Shown here: piece after piece, positions 27,366 through 36,800 of the stretch
Layout: each line of letters starts with the position of its first letter
Numbering within the stretch: position 1 is the first letter of the stretch
Source: an uncultured Oscillospiraceae bacterium
GTDB lineage: Bacteria; Bacillota; Clostridia; Oscillospirales; Oscillospiraceae
Assembly (NCBI GenBank): GCA_947625945.1
Contig: CANQQI010000006.1
Location: 1-39,782 of the forward strand
Length of the DNA: 39,782 nt
Reading direction: 5' to 3'
Made by a program: the position numbers and the translations under genes
Notes under the pieces: generated by a model
What the model was told of the DNA's origin: nothing
The model's database searches: none
Seen by the model: the letters and a program-made list of their open reading frames with translations, nothing else

Positions 27366-29825
27366 ATGATCACTGATTTTTTGAATTATTGGCTGAACAA
27401 ACGCAATAAAAACCCGCAGAATCAACACCCGGAAACCGGGTCTGCGGAGGGAAAGCCGGAATTTACGGCGCCGGACTCGGTCGTGAAGCACTATAACGTG
27501 CCGGCGGGCACCAAAAGGCTCCTCCCGGGGGTGCTGAAGGGACGGCGGGAGCTGGTATCCGTATCCGTCCCGGCGTCGGTGCGGACCATCGGAGGGAAGG
27601 CCTTCGCCGGCTGTGAGAATCTGGAAAGCGTGACGCTTTGCGAGGGGCTCAGGCGGATCGAAAACAAAGCCTTTGATGGGTGCAAAAAACTAAAGCGCAT
27701 CGTCATCCCGGACAGCGCGCGAGACGTCAGCGGCTCGGCGTTCACGGGCAGCGGCATTGTAGAGCCGGTGCGAACCGCCTCCGGCGACACGCTGCTCTAC
27801 TGCCCGGCCTCGGCGGCGGGGGCGGAGTTCACCGTGCCGGAGGGGGTGCGGCGTATTGGGACCGATGCCTTTTCGTTTCTTCCCGGCCTCAAGAAGGTCC
27901 ATTTCCCACGGTCTTTGGAGCGCATCGACCCTCTGGCCTTTTATAGTTGCGGGATCACGTCGATATCGCTCCCCAAATATCTGGAGGCGCTGGCGCGAAG
28001 CTCGTTTTTTGACTGCAGGGAGCTGAAAGATGTCTACTTCAAGGGAGAGGACCCCATCCGCCAGGCCATGTTCAATCTGCAGGCAAGGGGGATGTACTTC
28101 CTGTTGCCCGTCAGATGCGCCCCGCCTGACAGCGACCGGTACTGGGAAAGTCCGGCGTTCTGTGCCCTGGCGGAGGAATGCGTCTCCGGGAACGCCGGCG
28201 CCATGGAGCGGATGGTCGCATTCTTTGAGGAGAAGAGCAAGGCCGCGCCGGAGGAGGCCTTTTATCCCGCCGCCGCCAATTTTTGGAGATACCGGGCCTG
28301 GGAAAACGGCAGCGAGACCCAGCGGCAATGGCTGGAGCGCTACGTCAAGGCGTCGCCGGGGGAGCGGCTGCCCGCCGCCTGCCTGACGGAAACCCTGGAG
28401 GGCGACGCCCGGGGCTCCACGCTGAACGCCCTGGGGTTCTTCTTCTTTGAACCCGAAAGGGTGTACCACTTTGCGGGACTGGACGCCGACGGGGTGGTGG
28501 AGGTTTACGCCTATGTGCGCGAGGACGGCCCGGACGCGGACGACTTCAACCGGGAGCCGCTTTACGACTGGTGGTATCTGGACCGGGACCTGCGGCCCGT
28601 GCCGGGGGCGGCGTGCCTGCACAGCTACACCATCATCGACAGAGACATCTATGAAGTCCAGGACCGCTTCGCCAGGGCCCACGACGCGGTGGCCAAGGCC
28701 GGGACGCTCGAAAATATCCGGCGTGGACTGGAATTGGAGCAGGAGGGCCGGCTGGAGGAGGCGTTCAAATTCTATAAGCGCGCCGCGGATCAGGGCAGCG
28801 GGGACGCCATGTTTGCCGTGGGCAATCTCTATTTTCACAAGCGCTTCCACGGCGTCCCGAGCATCGCCAGTATCATGATGCCCTGGGACGAGGGGCCTTT
28901 ACAGCCGGACATGGCGGCGTCCTTTCGGTGGTTCATGAAGGCCGCCCAGGCCGGGAATATCAACGCCATGAGCAATGTGGGCGTCTTGCTCACAAACGGC
29001 ATCGGCTGCGGGAAGGACCCGCAAGCGGGCCGGTCGTGGCTGGAAAAGGCCGCCCAGGCGGGAAATAAGTACGCCGAGAAGGCCCTTCACGACTATTTTG
29101 ACGGGTTCGCCGGGGAACGGCTGACGGACCAGGCCTATGACCGGCAGATGGAAAAATTCTTCACGGCGGTGGAGCAAGCCGACACGCTCACGGCCCAGGG
29201 CATGTACGAGACGCTTATGAACGGGACGGAGACCCAGCTTTCCCGTCTGGGGCTCCGGCTGGCGGAGGCCCGCTATAGCCGGGGCGAGGCATACTGGGCG
29301 TACGCCTATCCCAATCTCCGAAAGGACCGCTCCTGCGCGCCGGTGGAGAGCTTCCGGTGCGGCTGGGCGTCGGCGGTGGTGGTGAATCTCCGGGCGCTTC
29401 CCGAAGGAGCGGCGATTACCTTCGCCCCAACCGGTATACTGCTTGTGCCCGTGCAAGGCATCCGGTTGAGCGGCGAGACGGTCTCCTACGAAGCCTCGGA
29501 CTTTGGATGGATCGGCCTCCCCCGCCGCCAGGCCCGGGTCCTGCGCCCCGCGCCGGGATATGTCAATGAAAACGCCACCGAAGCGCTCAAACACTGCGGT
29601 GTGAACGTGCCGAAGCTTCTGGAACACCTGAAGCTCACGGAACAGGAGGCGCTGTTCGTCGAATGCGGCGAGAAGGAGTACTCCGTGGAGATCGGATGCC
29701 TGGTTGGAACGGAGCTGCGGGTCCTGCTTCGCTATACCATCGGCGGCTGGGACCAGGGGGGAAACCATCCGGCGGAGGTAAGCGGCGTCACCCTGGATTG
29801 CGGTCCCGAAGCGCCCCAGTCATAA
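27366..29825 (+). CDS. Leucine-rich repeat (LRR_5/BspA-like) protein with Sel1-like repeats
   Basis: LESVTLCEGLRRIENKAFDGCKKLKRIVIPDS LRR_5 units; EEAFKFYKRAADQGSGDAMFAVGNLYF and FRWFMKAAQAGNINAMSNVGVLLTNG Sel1 units; RBS ggagg. Confidence 0.85.
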   Translation: MITDFLNYWLNKRNKNPQNQHPETGSAEGKPEFTAPDSVVKHYNVPAGTKRLLPGVLKGRRELVSVSVPASVRTIGGKAFAGCENLESVTLCEGLRRIENKAFDGCKKLKRIVIPDSARDVSGSAFTGSGIVEPVRTASGDTLLYCPASAAGAEFTVPEGVRRIGTDAFSFLPGLKKVHFPRSLERIDPLAFYSCGITSISLPKYLEALARSSFFDCRELKDVYFKGEDPIRQAMFNLQARGMYFLLPVRCAPPDSDRYWESPAFCALAEECVSGNAGAMERMVAFFEEKSKAAPEEAFYPAAANFWRYRAWENGSETQRQWLERYVKASPGERLPAACLTETLEGDARGSTLNALGFFFFEPERVYHFAGLDADGVVEVYAYVREDGPDADDFNREPLYDWWYLDRDLRPVPGAACLHSYTIIDRDIYEVQDRFARAHDAVAKAGTLENIRRGLELEQEGRLEEAFKFYKRAADQGSGDAMFAVGNLYFHKRFHGVPSIASIMMPWDEGPLQPDMAASFRWFMKAAQAGNINAMSNVGVLLTNGIGCGKDPQAGRSWLEKAAQAGNKYAEKALHDYFDGFAGERLTDQAYDRQMEKFFTAVEQADTLTAQGMYETLMNGTETQLSRLGLRLAEARYSRGEAYWAYAYPNLRKDRSCAPVESFRCGWASAVVVNLRALPEGAAITFAPTGILLVPVQGIRLSGETVSYEASDFGWIGLPRRQARVLRPAPGYVNENATEALKHCGVNVPKLLEHLKLTEQEALFVECGEKEYSVEIGCLVGTELRVLLRYTIGGWDQGGNHPAEVSGVTLDCGPEAPQS

Positions 29826-29835
29826 AATGGGGCGC
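29811..29835. terminator. Hairpin spanning the LRR gene stop codon, possible terminator
   Basis: gcgcccca / tggggcgc 8-bp stem, 9-nt loop; convergent gene arrangement. Confidence 0.35.
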
Positions 29836-29913
29836 CTGGGCCGTTTCAAAGCGGGGCGCTTTGCCGTCCGGTACCCTCTGTAAAAATGGGAAGGCGATTC
29901 CCGGCGGGTTGCG

Positions 29914-30987
29914 TTACGGTTCATGGGTGATCTCCTCCCACAGCTTGCGGAGCGATTCGTTCTCCATGCTATGGATCGCCGCGGCGGCGGCTTCCATGGC
30001 GGTGGTGCCCAAGGTGTCGAAGGCCGTCTGGCCCTTGGCGGCGCCGGCAAAACGCAGGCCGCCGGCAGAATAGTCGGGGTCCCGGTCAAATTCCTCCGCC
30101 AGCTTTTTCGCCGCCAGCAGAGAGGCCCGGGCCTCATCGAATCTGCCCAGCTTCAGCTGGGCGTGGGCAAGGCAGACCTCGAAACCCACACAGCTCTTGT
30201 CAAAGAGGTTGCTTTTTCCCGCCCGCTTCAGCCCCGCAAAGAACCCGGTCGCCAGTTCCAGGATCGCGGCGCCGGAGGCAAAATCCCCCCGCTTAAAGTA
30301 CACGTTCACATAGCCCATGACGGTCTGGATCAGCATGGCGGCGGCGGAGACCAGGGCCGTGGACAGGTACTCCTCCGCCTCCTCCGGGCGGTCGCAGTAG
30401 CCTGCCAGATATTGACCGATCACATCGTCGTTGATCCCCCTGGGATTGCTGCCTTTCAGCAGTTCCAGGGCTTTTTCCGCCTCTCCCAGCTCCATGTACG
30501 CCCCCGCCATGTCGTAGGTGACGGAAATTTCGCTGATCTTTGGGTCCGTATTCTGCCCCAGCAGTAACATGGAACGCTCCATAAGCTCTATTGCCCGGCG
30601 CAGCTGCGGCTGTTCACCGGTCATCAGGCCGAAAAGATAGTAGAGCATCGCGCTTTGGTGGACGATCTCAAAGCTGTTGGGATAGCGCAGCAGCGCCTTT
30701 TCCGCCTCGGCAAGTCCCTGGGCATCCCGGTTTTGCAGATACCCTTTGAGCCGGGCAACCGTATCGGCCTGCTTGTTGCTCTTTACCTCATAACCCAAAA
30801 GCACGTCCACCGAGGTGTCGAACAGGTCCGCCAGCTCCACAAGAATCGACAGGTCCGGCGCGGACAAGCCTGCCTCCCACTTGTAGACCGCCCCGACGGT
30901 GACGCCCAGGGCGTCCGCCAGCTGCTGCTGGGTCAGGGAATGGGCCCGGCGCTGGGCACGGATGTTTTCCGAAAGGTTGATCATCAT
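29914..30987 (-). CDS. XRE-family HTH regulator with C-terminal TPR-like region
   Basis: IRAQRRAHSLTQQQLADALGVTVGAVYKWEAGLSAPDLSILVELADLF; RBS aggagg upstream of ATG at 30987; ORF track extension to 31167 not needed. Confidence 0.88.
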   Translation of the reverse strand: MMINLSENIRAQRRAHSLTQQQLADALGVTVGAVYKWEAGLSAPDLSILVELADLFDTSVDVLLGYEVKSNKQADTVARLKGYLQNRDAQGLAEAEKALLRYPNSFEIVHQSAMLYYLFGLMTGEQPQLRRAIELMERSMLLLGQNTDPKISEISVTYDMAGAYMELGEAEKALELLKGSNPRGINDDVIGQYLAGYCDRPEEAEEYLSTALVSAAAMLIQTVMGYVNVYFKRGDFASGAAILELATGFFAGLKRAGKSNLFDKSCVGFEVCLAHAQLKLGRFDEARASLLAAKKLAEEFDRDPDYSAGGLRFAGAAKGQTAFDTLGTTAMEAAAAAIHSMENESLRKLWEEITHEP

Positions 30988-31107
30988 TAATTCCTCCTTT
31001 TTTCTTTCGATTATAGCACCGCCATTTGGCCTTTTAAACTCACCATCCGGATCATTTGGAGGGTGTTTTTTATACCGCCGGTAGGGTCCCGGCGGAAGAA
31101 ACGCGTC

Positions 31108-31136
31108 TTGACGGCGGGGCGGAAGTACAATATAAT
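31108..31136 (+). promoter_or_regulatory. Putative sigma-A promoter TTGACG-N17-TATAAT for carbonic anhydrase
   Basis: -35 at 31108-31113, -10 at 31131-31136. Confidence 0.75.
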
Positions 31137-31165
31137 TAAAGAAAGAAAAAGAAGGAGGGATCCCC

Positions 31166-31726
31166 ATGAACGCGTCCGTTCCCTGTTCGGCGGCCGACGC
31201 CCTGGACCGGCTAAAGGCCGGAAACCGGGCCTACCTACAATCCGTCACCCCCACCGGGGATATTTCGCCGGAGATCCGGCGGAAAACCGCCCTGGAGGGC
31301 CAGAAGCCCTTCGCCGTGATCATCACCTGCTCCGATTCCCGGGTCATCCCGGAGGATCTTTTCTCCTGCGGCATCGGGGAGCTGTTCGTCATCCGGGTGG
31401 CCGGAAACGTGCTGTCCTCTCACCAGCTGGGCAGCGTGGAATACGCCATCTCCCATCTGGGCTGCCGGCTGGTGGTGATGCTGGGGCACACCCACTGCGG
31501 CGCGGTGGACGCGGCGATCCATCACGACCCGGACGGGTATGTGAAGTCCATCACCGACGAGATCCGCCTGGCCATCGGCCAGGAGCGGGACGAGGAAAAG
31601 GCCTGCGTCCTGAATGTCCGCCGGGGCGTGGAGATCCTGCGCTCCAGCTTCCCGGAGGAGACGGTCCTGGGCGCCATCTACCGCCTGGAGGACGGGCAGG
31701 TGGAATTTCTGCCGGAGGAACCGTAA
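31166..31726 (+). CDS. Beta-class carbonic anhydrase
   Basis: ITCSDSRVIPE and LGHTHCGAVDAA zinc-ligand motifs; RBS gaaggaggg. Confidence 0.92.
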   Translation: MNASVPCSAADALDRLKAGNRAYLQSVTPTGDISPEIRRKTALEGQKPFAVIITCSDSRVIPEDLFSCGIGELFVIRVAGNVLSSHQLGSVEYAISHLGCRLVVMLGHTHCGAVDAAIHHDPDGYVKSITDEIRLAIGQERDEEKACVLNVRRGVEILRSSFPEETVLGAIYRLEDGQVEFLPEEP

Positions 31727-31736
31727 ATTGAATGCC

Positions 31737-31762
31737 AAGACCCCCGCGCCGGCGGGGGTCTT
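31737..31762 (+). terminator. Intrinsic terminator, 11-bp perfect stem
   Basis: aagacccccgc-gccg-gcgggggtctt. Confidence 0.75.
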
Positions 31763-31777
31763 GTCCTTTTCACGGCC

Positions 31778-31806
31778 TTGCATTTCGGGCCCGGTTCTGA
31801 TAGAAT
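31778..31806 (+). promoter_or_regulatory. Putative promoter TTGCAT-N17-TAGAAT for GH13
   Basis: -35 at 31778-31783, -10 at 31801-31806. Confidence 0.55.
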
Positions 31807-31832
31807 AGGGAAAAAGACGGGAGGGATCGCCC

Positions 31833-33548
31833 ATGGAGTACGCCGCAGTCTGCCACTTTGCCGACGCAAGGTACTGCTTTGCCCTGGACAAGGACCGGTT
31901 TTTGTTCCGTATCCGGGTGAAAAAGAGGGACGTGCGGGAGGTCCTCCTGCACTGCCAGGACAAGTACCTGCCCCTCTGGCGGAAGGACACCCGCCGGATT
32001 GTTGCCATGTCCCTTGCCGCCCAGGACCGGGTCAGCGACTATTTTGAGGTAGAGCTGGCCTTCCATGTGGTCTGCCTGCGCTACTTTTTTGAGCTCCGGG
32101 GGGCGGATGGGGAGACCGTCTACTACGGAAACTACGAATTTTCCCCCGTGCCTTTTACAGATATTGAGCGGATGTTCGACTGTCCCCAAAATCTGCGGGA
32201 GGAGGAACGGCTCACCGTCCCCGACTGGGCGGCGGGCCGGGTGGTGTACCAGATCTTCCCCGCCAGCTTCGCCCCGGAAGGAGAAATCGCGGAAAAGAAG
32301 TGGTACCGGGCCCCGGTGGATCACCGGCGGGATCTGGGCGGCACCATCCGGGGCGTCATCCAGCGGCTGGACCATCTCCAGGCCCTGGGGGTGGACGTGC
32401 TCTACATGACCCCGGTATTCCGGGCCGGGACCGTCCACAAATACGACACCCTGGATTATTACGCCGTGGACCCCGCTCTGGGCACCCTGGAGGATTTGAA
32501 GGAGCTTACGAACCGGGCCCATGAGCTGGGCATGAAGGTCATTCTGGACGCGGTGTTCAACCACACCTCCCGCCAGTTTTTCGCCTTCGCCGACATTGAG
32601 AAAAACGGCCCCGCCTCCCCCTACATCGACTGGTACTACATCGAGGGCTTCCCCCTGAAAAGCGCCTGGGGGCAGATCCCCAATTTCAAGACCTTCAGCT
32701 ATTTCGGCGGGATGCCCAAGCTGAACCTGCGCAATCCCCAGGTGGAGGCCTATTTTTTGGACGTGGGCCGGTACTGGGTCCGCGCCTGCGGCATCGACGG
32801 ATGGCGGCTGGACGTGGCCGACGAGGTGAGCCACCGGTTCTGGCGGCGGTTCCGGGAGGCCGTCAAGGCGGAGAAGCCCGACGCCCTGCTGATCGGGGAG
32901 GAGTGGCACTACGCCGGGGACTTCCTCCAGGGCGAAGAGTGGGACAGCGTGATGAACTACCACTTTTACAACAGCGTCCTGGATCTGGTGGCTCGGGAAT
33001 GTATCCCGGTGTCCGCGTTTTTTGAAAATCTGGGTTTTTTGCGGGGGAATCTCCACCCCGCCGTCTTCGGGGTGCTGTGGAACCTGATCGGCTCCCACGA
33101 CACGGAGCGGTTCCTCCGGGCGGCGGGAGGCAGTCTGCCCAAGCTGAAGATGGCGGCAGCCCTCCAGCTGCTGCTGCCCGGAATGCCCATGATCTACTAC
33201 GGCGACGAATACGCCATGGACGGGGGCGGCGACGGGGACAGCCGCCGGGGTATGGTATGGGACGAAAAATATCAGGTCCCGGCGATTTTCGACTGGTATC
33301 GCCGGCTCACCGCCGCCCGGCGCGCCCACCCCTGCCTGTACCGGGGCCAGGTGACGGCCTACCAGGTAGACGACCGGTCCGGGACCGCCGCCCTGACCAT
33401 GAAGCTAAGTGGCGACCAAGTCACCCTCCTGCTCCACTGCAAGGACGGCGCCGCGCCCCTGCCCCATTACGCCGGGCGGCAAGAGCTGCTCAGCGCCTCG
33501 CCCTTTGGCGGCTGTCTGGGCCCCTGGGAGGCCGCGCTGATCGGATAG
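31833..33548 (+). CDS. Alpha-amylase family GH13 (neopullulanase/cyclomaltodextrinase-like, CBM34-like N-terminus)
   Basis: VIQRLDHLQALGVDVLYMTPVF, VILDAVFNHTS, GWRLDVADEV, LIGEEWHYAG, LIGSHDTERF. Confidence 0.92.
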   Translation: MEYAAVCHFADARYCFALDKDRFLFRIRVKKRDVREVLLHCQDKYLPLWRKDTRRIVAMSLAAQDRVSDYFEVELAFHVVCLRYFFELRGADGETVYYGNYEFSPVPFTDIERMFDCPQNLREEERLTVPDWAAGRVVYQIFPASFAPEGEIAEKKWYRAPVDHRRDLGGTIRGVIQRLDHLQALGVDVLYMTPVFRAGTVHKYDTLDYYAVDPALGTLEDLKELTNRAHELGMKVILDAVFNHTSRQFFAFADIEKNGPASPYIDWYYIEGFPLKSAWGQIPNFKTFSYFGGMPKLNLRNPQVEAYFLDVGRYWVRACGIDGWRLDVADEVSHRFWRRFREAVKAEKPDALLIGEEWHYAGDFLQGEEWDSVMNYHFYNSVLDLVARECIPVSAFFENLGFLRGNLHPAVFGVLWNLIGSHDTERFLRAAGGSLPKLKMAAALQLLLPGMPMIYYGDEYAMDGGGDGDSRRGMVWDEKYQVPAIFDWYRRLTAARRAHPCLYRGQVTAYQVDDRSGTAALTMKLSGDQVTLLLHCKDGAAPLPHYAGRQELLSASPFGGCLGPWEAALIG

Positions 33549-33563
33549 GGGCCGGAAAATTCC

Positions 33564-33592
33564 TTGACGGAAGGAATCGGATGGGCTATAAT
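33564..33592 (+). promoter_or_regulatory. Putative sigma-A promoter TTGACG-N17-TATAAT for galT
   Basis: -35 at 33564-33569, -10 at 33587-33592. Confidence 0.75.
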
Positions 33593-33639
33593 GGCCCTAT
33601 TCGGGGGCGAAAGGCCCAAATCATTTGGAGGCAAGCGCC

Positions 33640-35130
33640 ATGGTCAATGAAGCGATTTCTCAGCTGATTTCCTACGCCCGTTCCACCGGGCTGATTGAGG
33701 AGGGGGAGACGGCGTGGGCGGTCAACGCCCTTTTAGAGACGCTGAAGCTGGATTCCTACACCGATCCGGGTAAGACCTGGGACCGGGTGGACCTTCCCCA
33801 GGTGCTGCAGATCCTGACCGACGACGCCTGCGCACGGGGCGTGGTGCCGGAGGACTCGCCGGTGTACCGGGACCTGTTCGACACGGCCCTCATGGGCCGC
33901 CTGACCCCCCGGCCCGCCCAGGTGACGGAAAAATTCCGGGCCCTGTACGCCCAGAGCCCCCAGGCCGCCACGGACTGGTACTACCAATTCTGCCAGGACA
34001 CCAACTACATCCGCCGGGACCGGATCGCCAAGGACGTGAAGTGGATCGCCCCTACGCCTTACGGCGACTTGGACATCACCATCAACCTGTCCAAGCCGGA
34101 GAAGGACCCCAAGGCCATTGCCGCCGCCCGGAATCTGCCTGCCGCCGCCTACCCTCGGTGCCAGCTGTGCCGGGAGAACGAGGGTTACGCCGGTCGGGTC
34201 AACCATCCCGCCCGGCAGAACCACCGGCCGGTGCCCATCACCATCAACGGCAGCCCCTGGTTCTTGCAGTACAGCCCCTACGTCTATTACAATGAACACT
34301 GCATCTGCTTCAACCGGGAGCACACCCCCATGAAAATTGACCGGGCCTGCTTCGCCAAGCTCCTGGACTTTGTGGGGCAGTTTCCCCACTATTTCGTGGG
34401 CTCCAACGCGGACCTGCCCATTGTGGGCGGCTCCATTCTGGCCCACGACCATTTCCAGGGCGGGCACTACACCTTCCCCATGGAGCGCGCCCCCGTGGAG
34501 ACGCCGGTGGCGTTCCGGGATTACCCCCAAATTCGGGCGGGGATCGTCAAGTGGCCCATGTCGGTAGTGCGGCTCACCGGGCCGGCGCCGGAGGCGCTGA
34601 TCAGCCTTGCGGATCGGGTCCTCACCGCCTGGCGGGGGTATACCGACGAGGCGGCCTTCATCTACGCCGAGACCGATGGGGAGCCCCACAATACCATCAC
34701 CCCCATCGCCCGCCGCCGGGGGACGGACTATGAGCTGGACCTGGTGCTGCGAAACAACATCACCACGCCGGAGCATCCCCTGGGGGTGTACCATCCCCAC
34801 GCCCAGCTGCACCATATCAAAAAGGAGAACATCGGCCTGATCGAGGTGATGGGCCTGGCGGTCCTCCCCGCCCGGCTGAAGGTCGAGCTGGCGGCGGTGG
34901 CGGAGGCCCTGGCAAATGGCGGAGACCTGCGGGGTAGCGTTTTGACGGAAAAGCACGCCCCCTGGGCCGAGGGGTTCCGAGGGAAGTACGCCCTGACGGC
35001 GGAAAACGCCCTGGACGTCGTGAAAAAGGAGACCGGGCTGGTGTTTGCCCGGGTTCTGGAGGACGCCGGGGTCTACAAGCGGACGCCGGAGGGCCGGGCG
35101 GCCTTCCTGCGCTTCCTGGAGACCATATAA
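33640..35130 (+). CDS. galT: UDP-glucose--hexose-1-phosphate uridylyltransferase, Firmicutes-type GalT
   Basis: Characteristic Firmicutes GalT sequence including FVGSNADLPIVGGSILAHDHFQGG and GVYHPHAQLHHIKKENIGLIEVMGLAVLPARL; start moved from 33625 to ATG 33640. Confidence 0.93.
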   Translation: MVNEAISQLISYARSTGLIEEGETAWAVNALLETLKLDSYTDPGKTWDRVDLPQVLQILTDDACARGVVPEDSPVYRDLFDTALMGRLTPRPAQVTEKFRALYAQSPQAATDWYYQFCQDTNYIRRDRIAKDVKWIAPTPYGDLDITINLSKPEKDPKAIAAARNLPAAAYPRCQLCRENEGYAGRVNHPARQNHRPVPITINGSPWFLQYSPYVYYNEHCICFNREHTPMKIDRACFAKLLDFVGQFPHYFVGSNADLPIVGGSILAHDHFQGGHYTFPMERAPVETPVAFRDYPQIRAGIVKWPMSVVRLTGPAPEALISLADRVLTAWRGYTDEAAFIYAETDGEPHNTITPIARRRGTDYELDLVLRNNITTPEHPLGVYHPHAQLHHIKKENIGLIEVMGLAVLPARLKVELAAVAEALANGGDLRGSVLTEKHAPWAEGFRGKYALTAENALDVVKKETGLVFARVLEDAGVYKRTPEGRAAFLRFLETI

Positions 35131-35133
35131 AAA

Positions 35134-35402
35134 GAAGCCGGAGCGACCGCTCCGGCTTCCTTGTTTGCCGTCCGCAGACGGCAAACCAAGTTCAATCATT
35201 TTTTGCCGGGGCGTGTACCTGGCAAAAAATACCTTACAGGCTGAGAGTGTGCGAGCCGGGGACAAAGGCCCCGGCGAGTGCGCGGGTCAGCCTGCAATCC
35301 CCACCAAACGGAAGCCCAGCGCAGCGGGTTCCGTTTGGAAGGCTGTCAAAAACGTTCGTTTTTGACAGCCGCAAAGGAAGCCGGAGCGGCTGCTCCGGCT
35401 TC
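35134..35402. repeat. Array of seven palindromic hairpins bracketed by two near-identical terminator-like hairpins
   Basis: Stems at 35134-35159, 35163-35186, 35198-35230, 35255-35275, 35304-35338, 35341-35370 and 35377-35402. Confidence 0.85.
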
Positions 35403-35418
35403 TTTTGCGTTGTATGGA

Positions 35419-35955
35419 TCAATAGTTTTCCGCGTGGACCTCGAAATAGCTCTGGGGATGATTGCAGGTGGGGCAGACCTCGGGGGCTTTGGTGCCCACC
35501 ACGATGTGGCCGCAGTTGCGGCACTCCCACACCTTGACCTCGCTCTTTTCAAAGACCTGGGCGGTCTCCACGTTCTTTAACAGGGCGCGGTAGCGCTCCT
35601 CATGGGTCTTCTCAATGGCGGCCACCAGGCGGAACCGGGCGGCCAGCTCCGGGAAACCCTCCTCCTCGGCGGTCTTGGCAAAGCCCTCGTACATATCCGT
35701 CCACTCGTAGTTCTCCCCGGCGGCGGCGGCGGCCAGGTTGGCCTTGGTGTCGCCAATGCCCTGGAGCTCCTTGAGCCACAGCTTGGCGTGCTCCTTCTCA
35801 TTGTCGGCGGTCTTCAGAAACAGAGCGGAGATCTGCTCGTAGCCCTCCTTCTTCGCCACGCTGGCAAAATAGGTGTACTTGTTCCTGGCCTGGGATTCGC
35901 CGGCAAAGGCGGCTTCCAGGTTCTTCTCGGTTTGGGTGCCTGCGTATTTGCTCAT
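35419..35955 (-). CDS. rbr: Rubrerythrin
   Basis: [21 protein letters not shown] diiron domain plus [31 protein letters not shown] rubredoxin-like domain. Confidence 0.95.
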   Translation of the reverse strand: MSKYAGTQTEKNLEAAFAGESQARNKYTYFASVAKKEGYEQISALFLKTADNEKEHAKLWLKELQGIGDTKANLAAAAAGENYEWTDMYEGFAKTAEEEGFPELAARFRLVAAIEKTHEERYRALLKNVETAQVFEKSEVKVWECRNCGHIVVGTKAPEVCPTCNHPQSYFEVHAENY

Positions 35956-36006
35956 GGGACATACCTCCTGATCAAAATTCCGGCGGCCTCGGCTGCCTTT
36001 TGGGAT

Positions 36007-36035
36007 ATTATATCGGATCGGAGGGAAAAATGCAA
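36007..36035 (-). promoter_or_regulatory. Putative sigma-A promoter TTGCAT-N17-TATAAT for rubrerythrin
   Basis: Minus strand -35 at 36030-36035, -10 at 36007-36012. Confidence 0.65.
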
Positions 36036-36126
36036 TCCCTATTTGAGAATTATTCTTATTTTATCGCAGCGTATGGCCTTTTCGATGGAGACGGTCTACA
36101 GAAGGTCCCCCTGCCAATGCTGGTCG

Positions 36127-36798
36127 TTACCTGGTACGGGACAAGCGGCCGTCGTTTAGCGCGTAAGCGATGGGGCATTTTTCGGCTATGGCCATGTTGT
36201 GGGTGACGATGACCACCGTCAATCCGTTTTGATTCAGCTCCGTCAAGAGCCGCACCAGCGACTCCGCGTTTTGCTGATCCAGGGCGCCGGTCGGTTCGTC
36301 CGCCAGAAGCACCTCCACATTCATCGTCAGCGCCCGGGCGATGGCCACCCGCTGCCGCTGGCCGCCGGACAACTGATTGACCGGTTTTTTGATGGCGTTT
36401 CCCAGACCCACCTGTTCCAAAACCTGCCGGGCCTTTTGGTCGATTTTCCTATTGTAGGTACCGCCGATGATGTGGGGCAGAACTACATTATTCAGGGCGG
36501 ACTCCGTGCCAATCAAGCCAAAGCTCTGCAAAATGATGGCAATTTTCTTGTTCCGCAATTGGCATTTTTCCCCATCGGACATGGCGGAGACGTCCTGGCC
36601 CCGGAAGAAGTATTTTCCGGATGTGGCCGTATCCAAGCCCGCGAGAATATGCAACAGCGTAGACTTCCCGGAGCCGGAAGGTCCGGTGATTGCCACAAAA
36701 TCCCCGGAATGGATTTCCAGGTTTACATCCCGCAGGGCGAAAACCTCCGTGGGCTTTCTGGGGTTGTACACCTTTTCGACGCCGGATAATTGGATCAT
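36127..36798 (-). CDS. ABC transporter ATP-binding protein (LolD/MacB-like class)
   Basis: Walker A GPSGSGKST, signature LSGGQRQRVAIARAL, Walker B VLLADEPTGALD; start at MIQLSGVEKVY, not the 37332 extension. Confidence 0.93.
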   Translation of the reverse strand: MIQLSGVEKVYNPRKPTEVFALRDVNLEIHSGDFVAITGPSGSGKSTLLHILAGLDTATSGKYFFRGQDVSAMSDGEKCQLRNKKIAIILQSFGLIGTESALNNVVLPHIIGGTYNRKIDQKARQVLEQVGLGNAIKKPVNQLSGGQRQRVAIARALTMNVEVLLADEPTGALDQQNAESLVRLLTELNQNGLTVVIVTHNMAIAEKCPIAYALNDGRLSRTR

Positions 36799-36800
36799 TT

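Noticed and set aside
31770-33329. 519-aa - strand ORF opposite GH13
   Set aside because: Antisense to a GH13 gene carrying all conserved catalytic regions.
33733-35265. 510-aa - strand ORF opposite galT
   Set aside because: Antisense shadow ORF extending into the hairpin array; no domain.
35234-35580. Small ORFs through the galT-rubrerythrin intergenic region (both strands)
   Set aside because: They run through palindromic repeats, giving mirrored peptides such as SGCSGFF; explained by the hairpin array, not coding.
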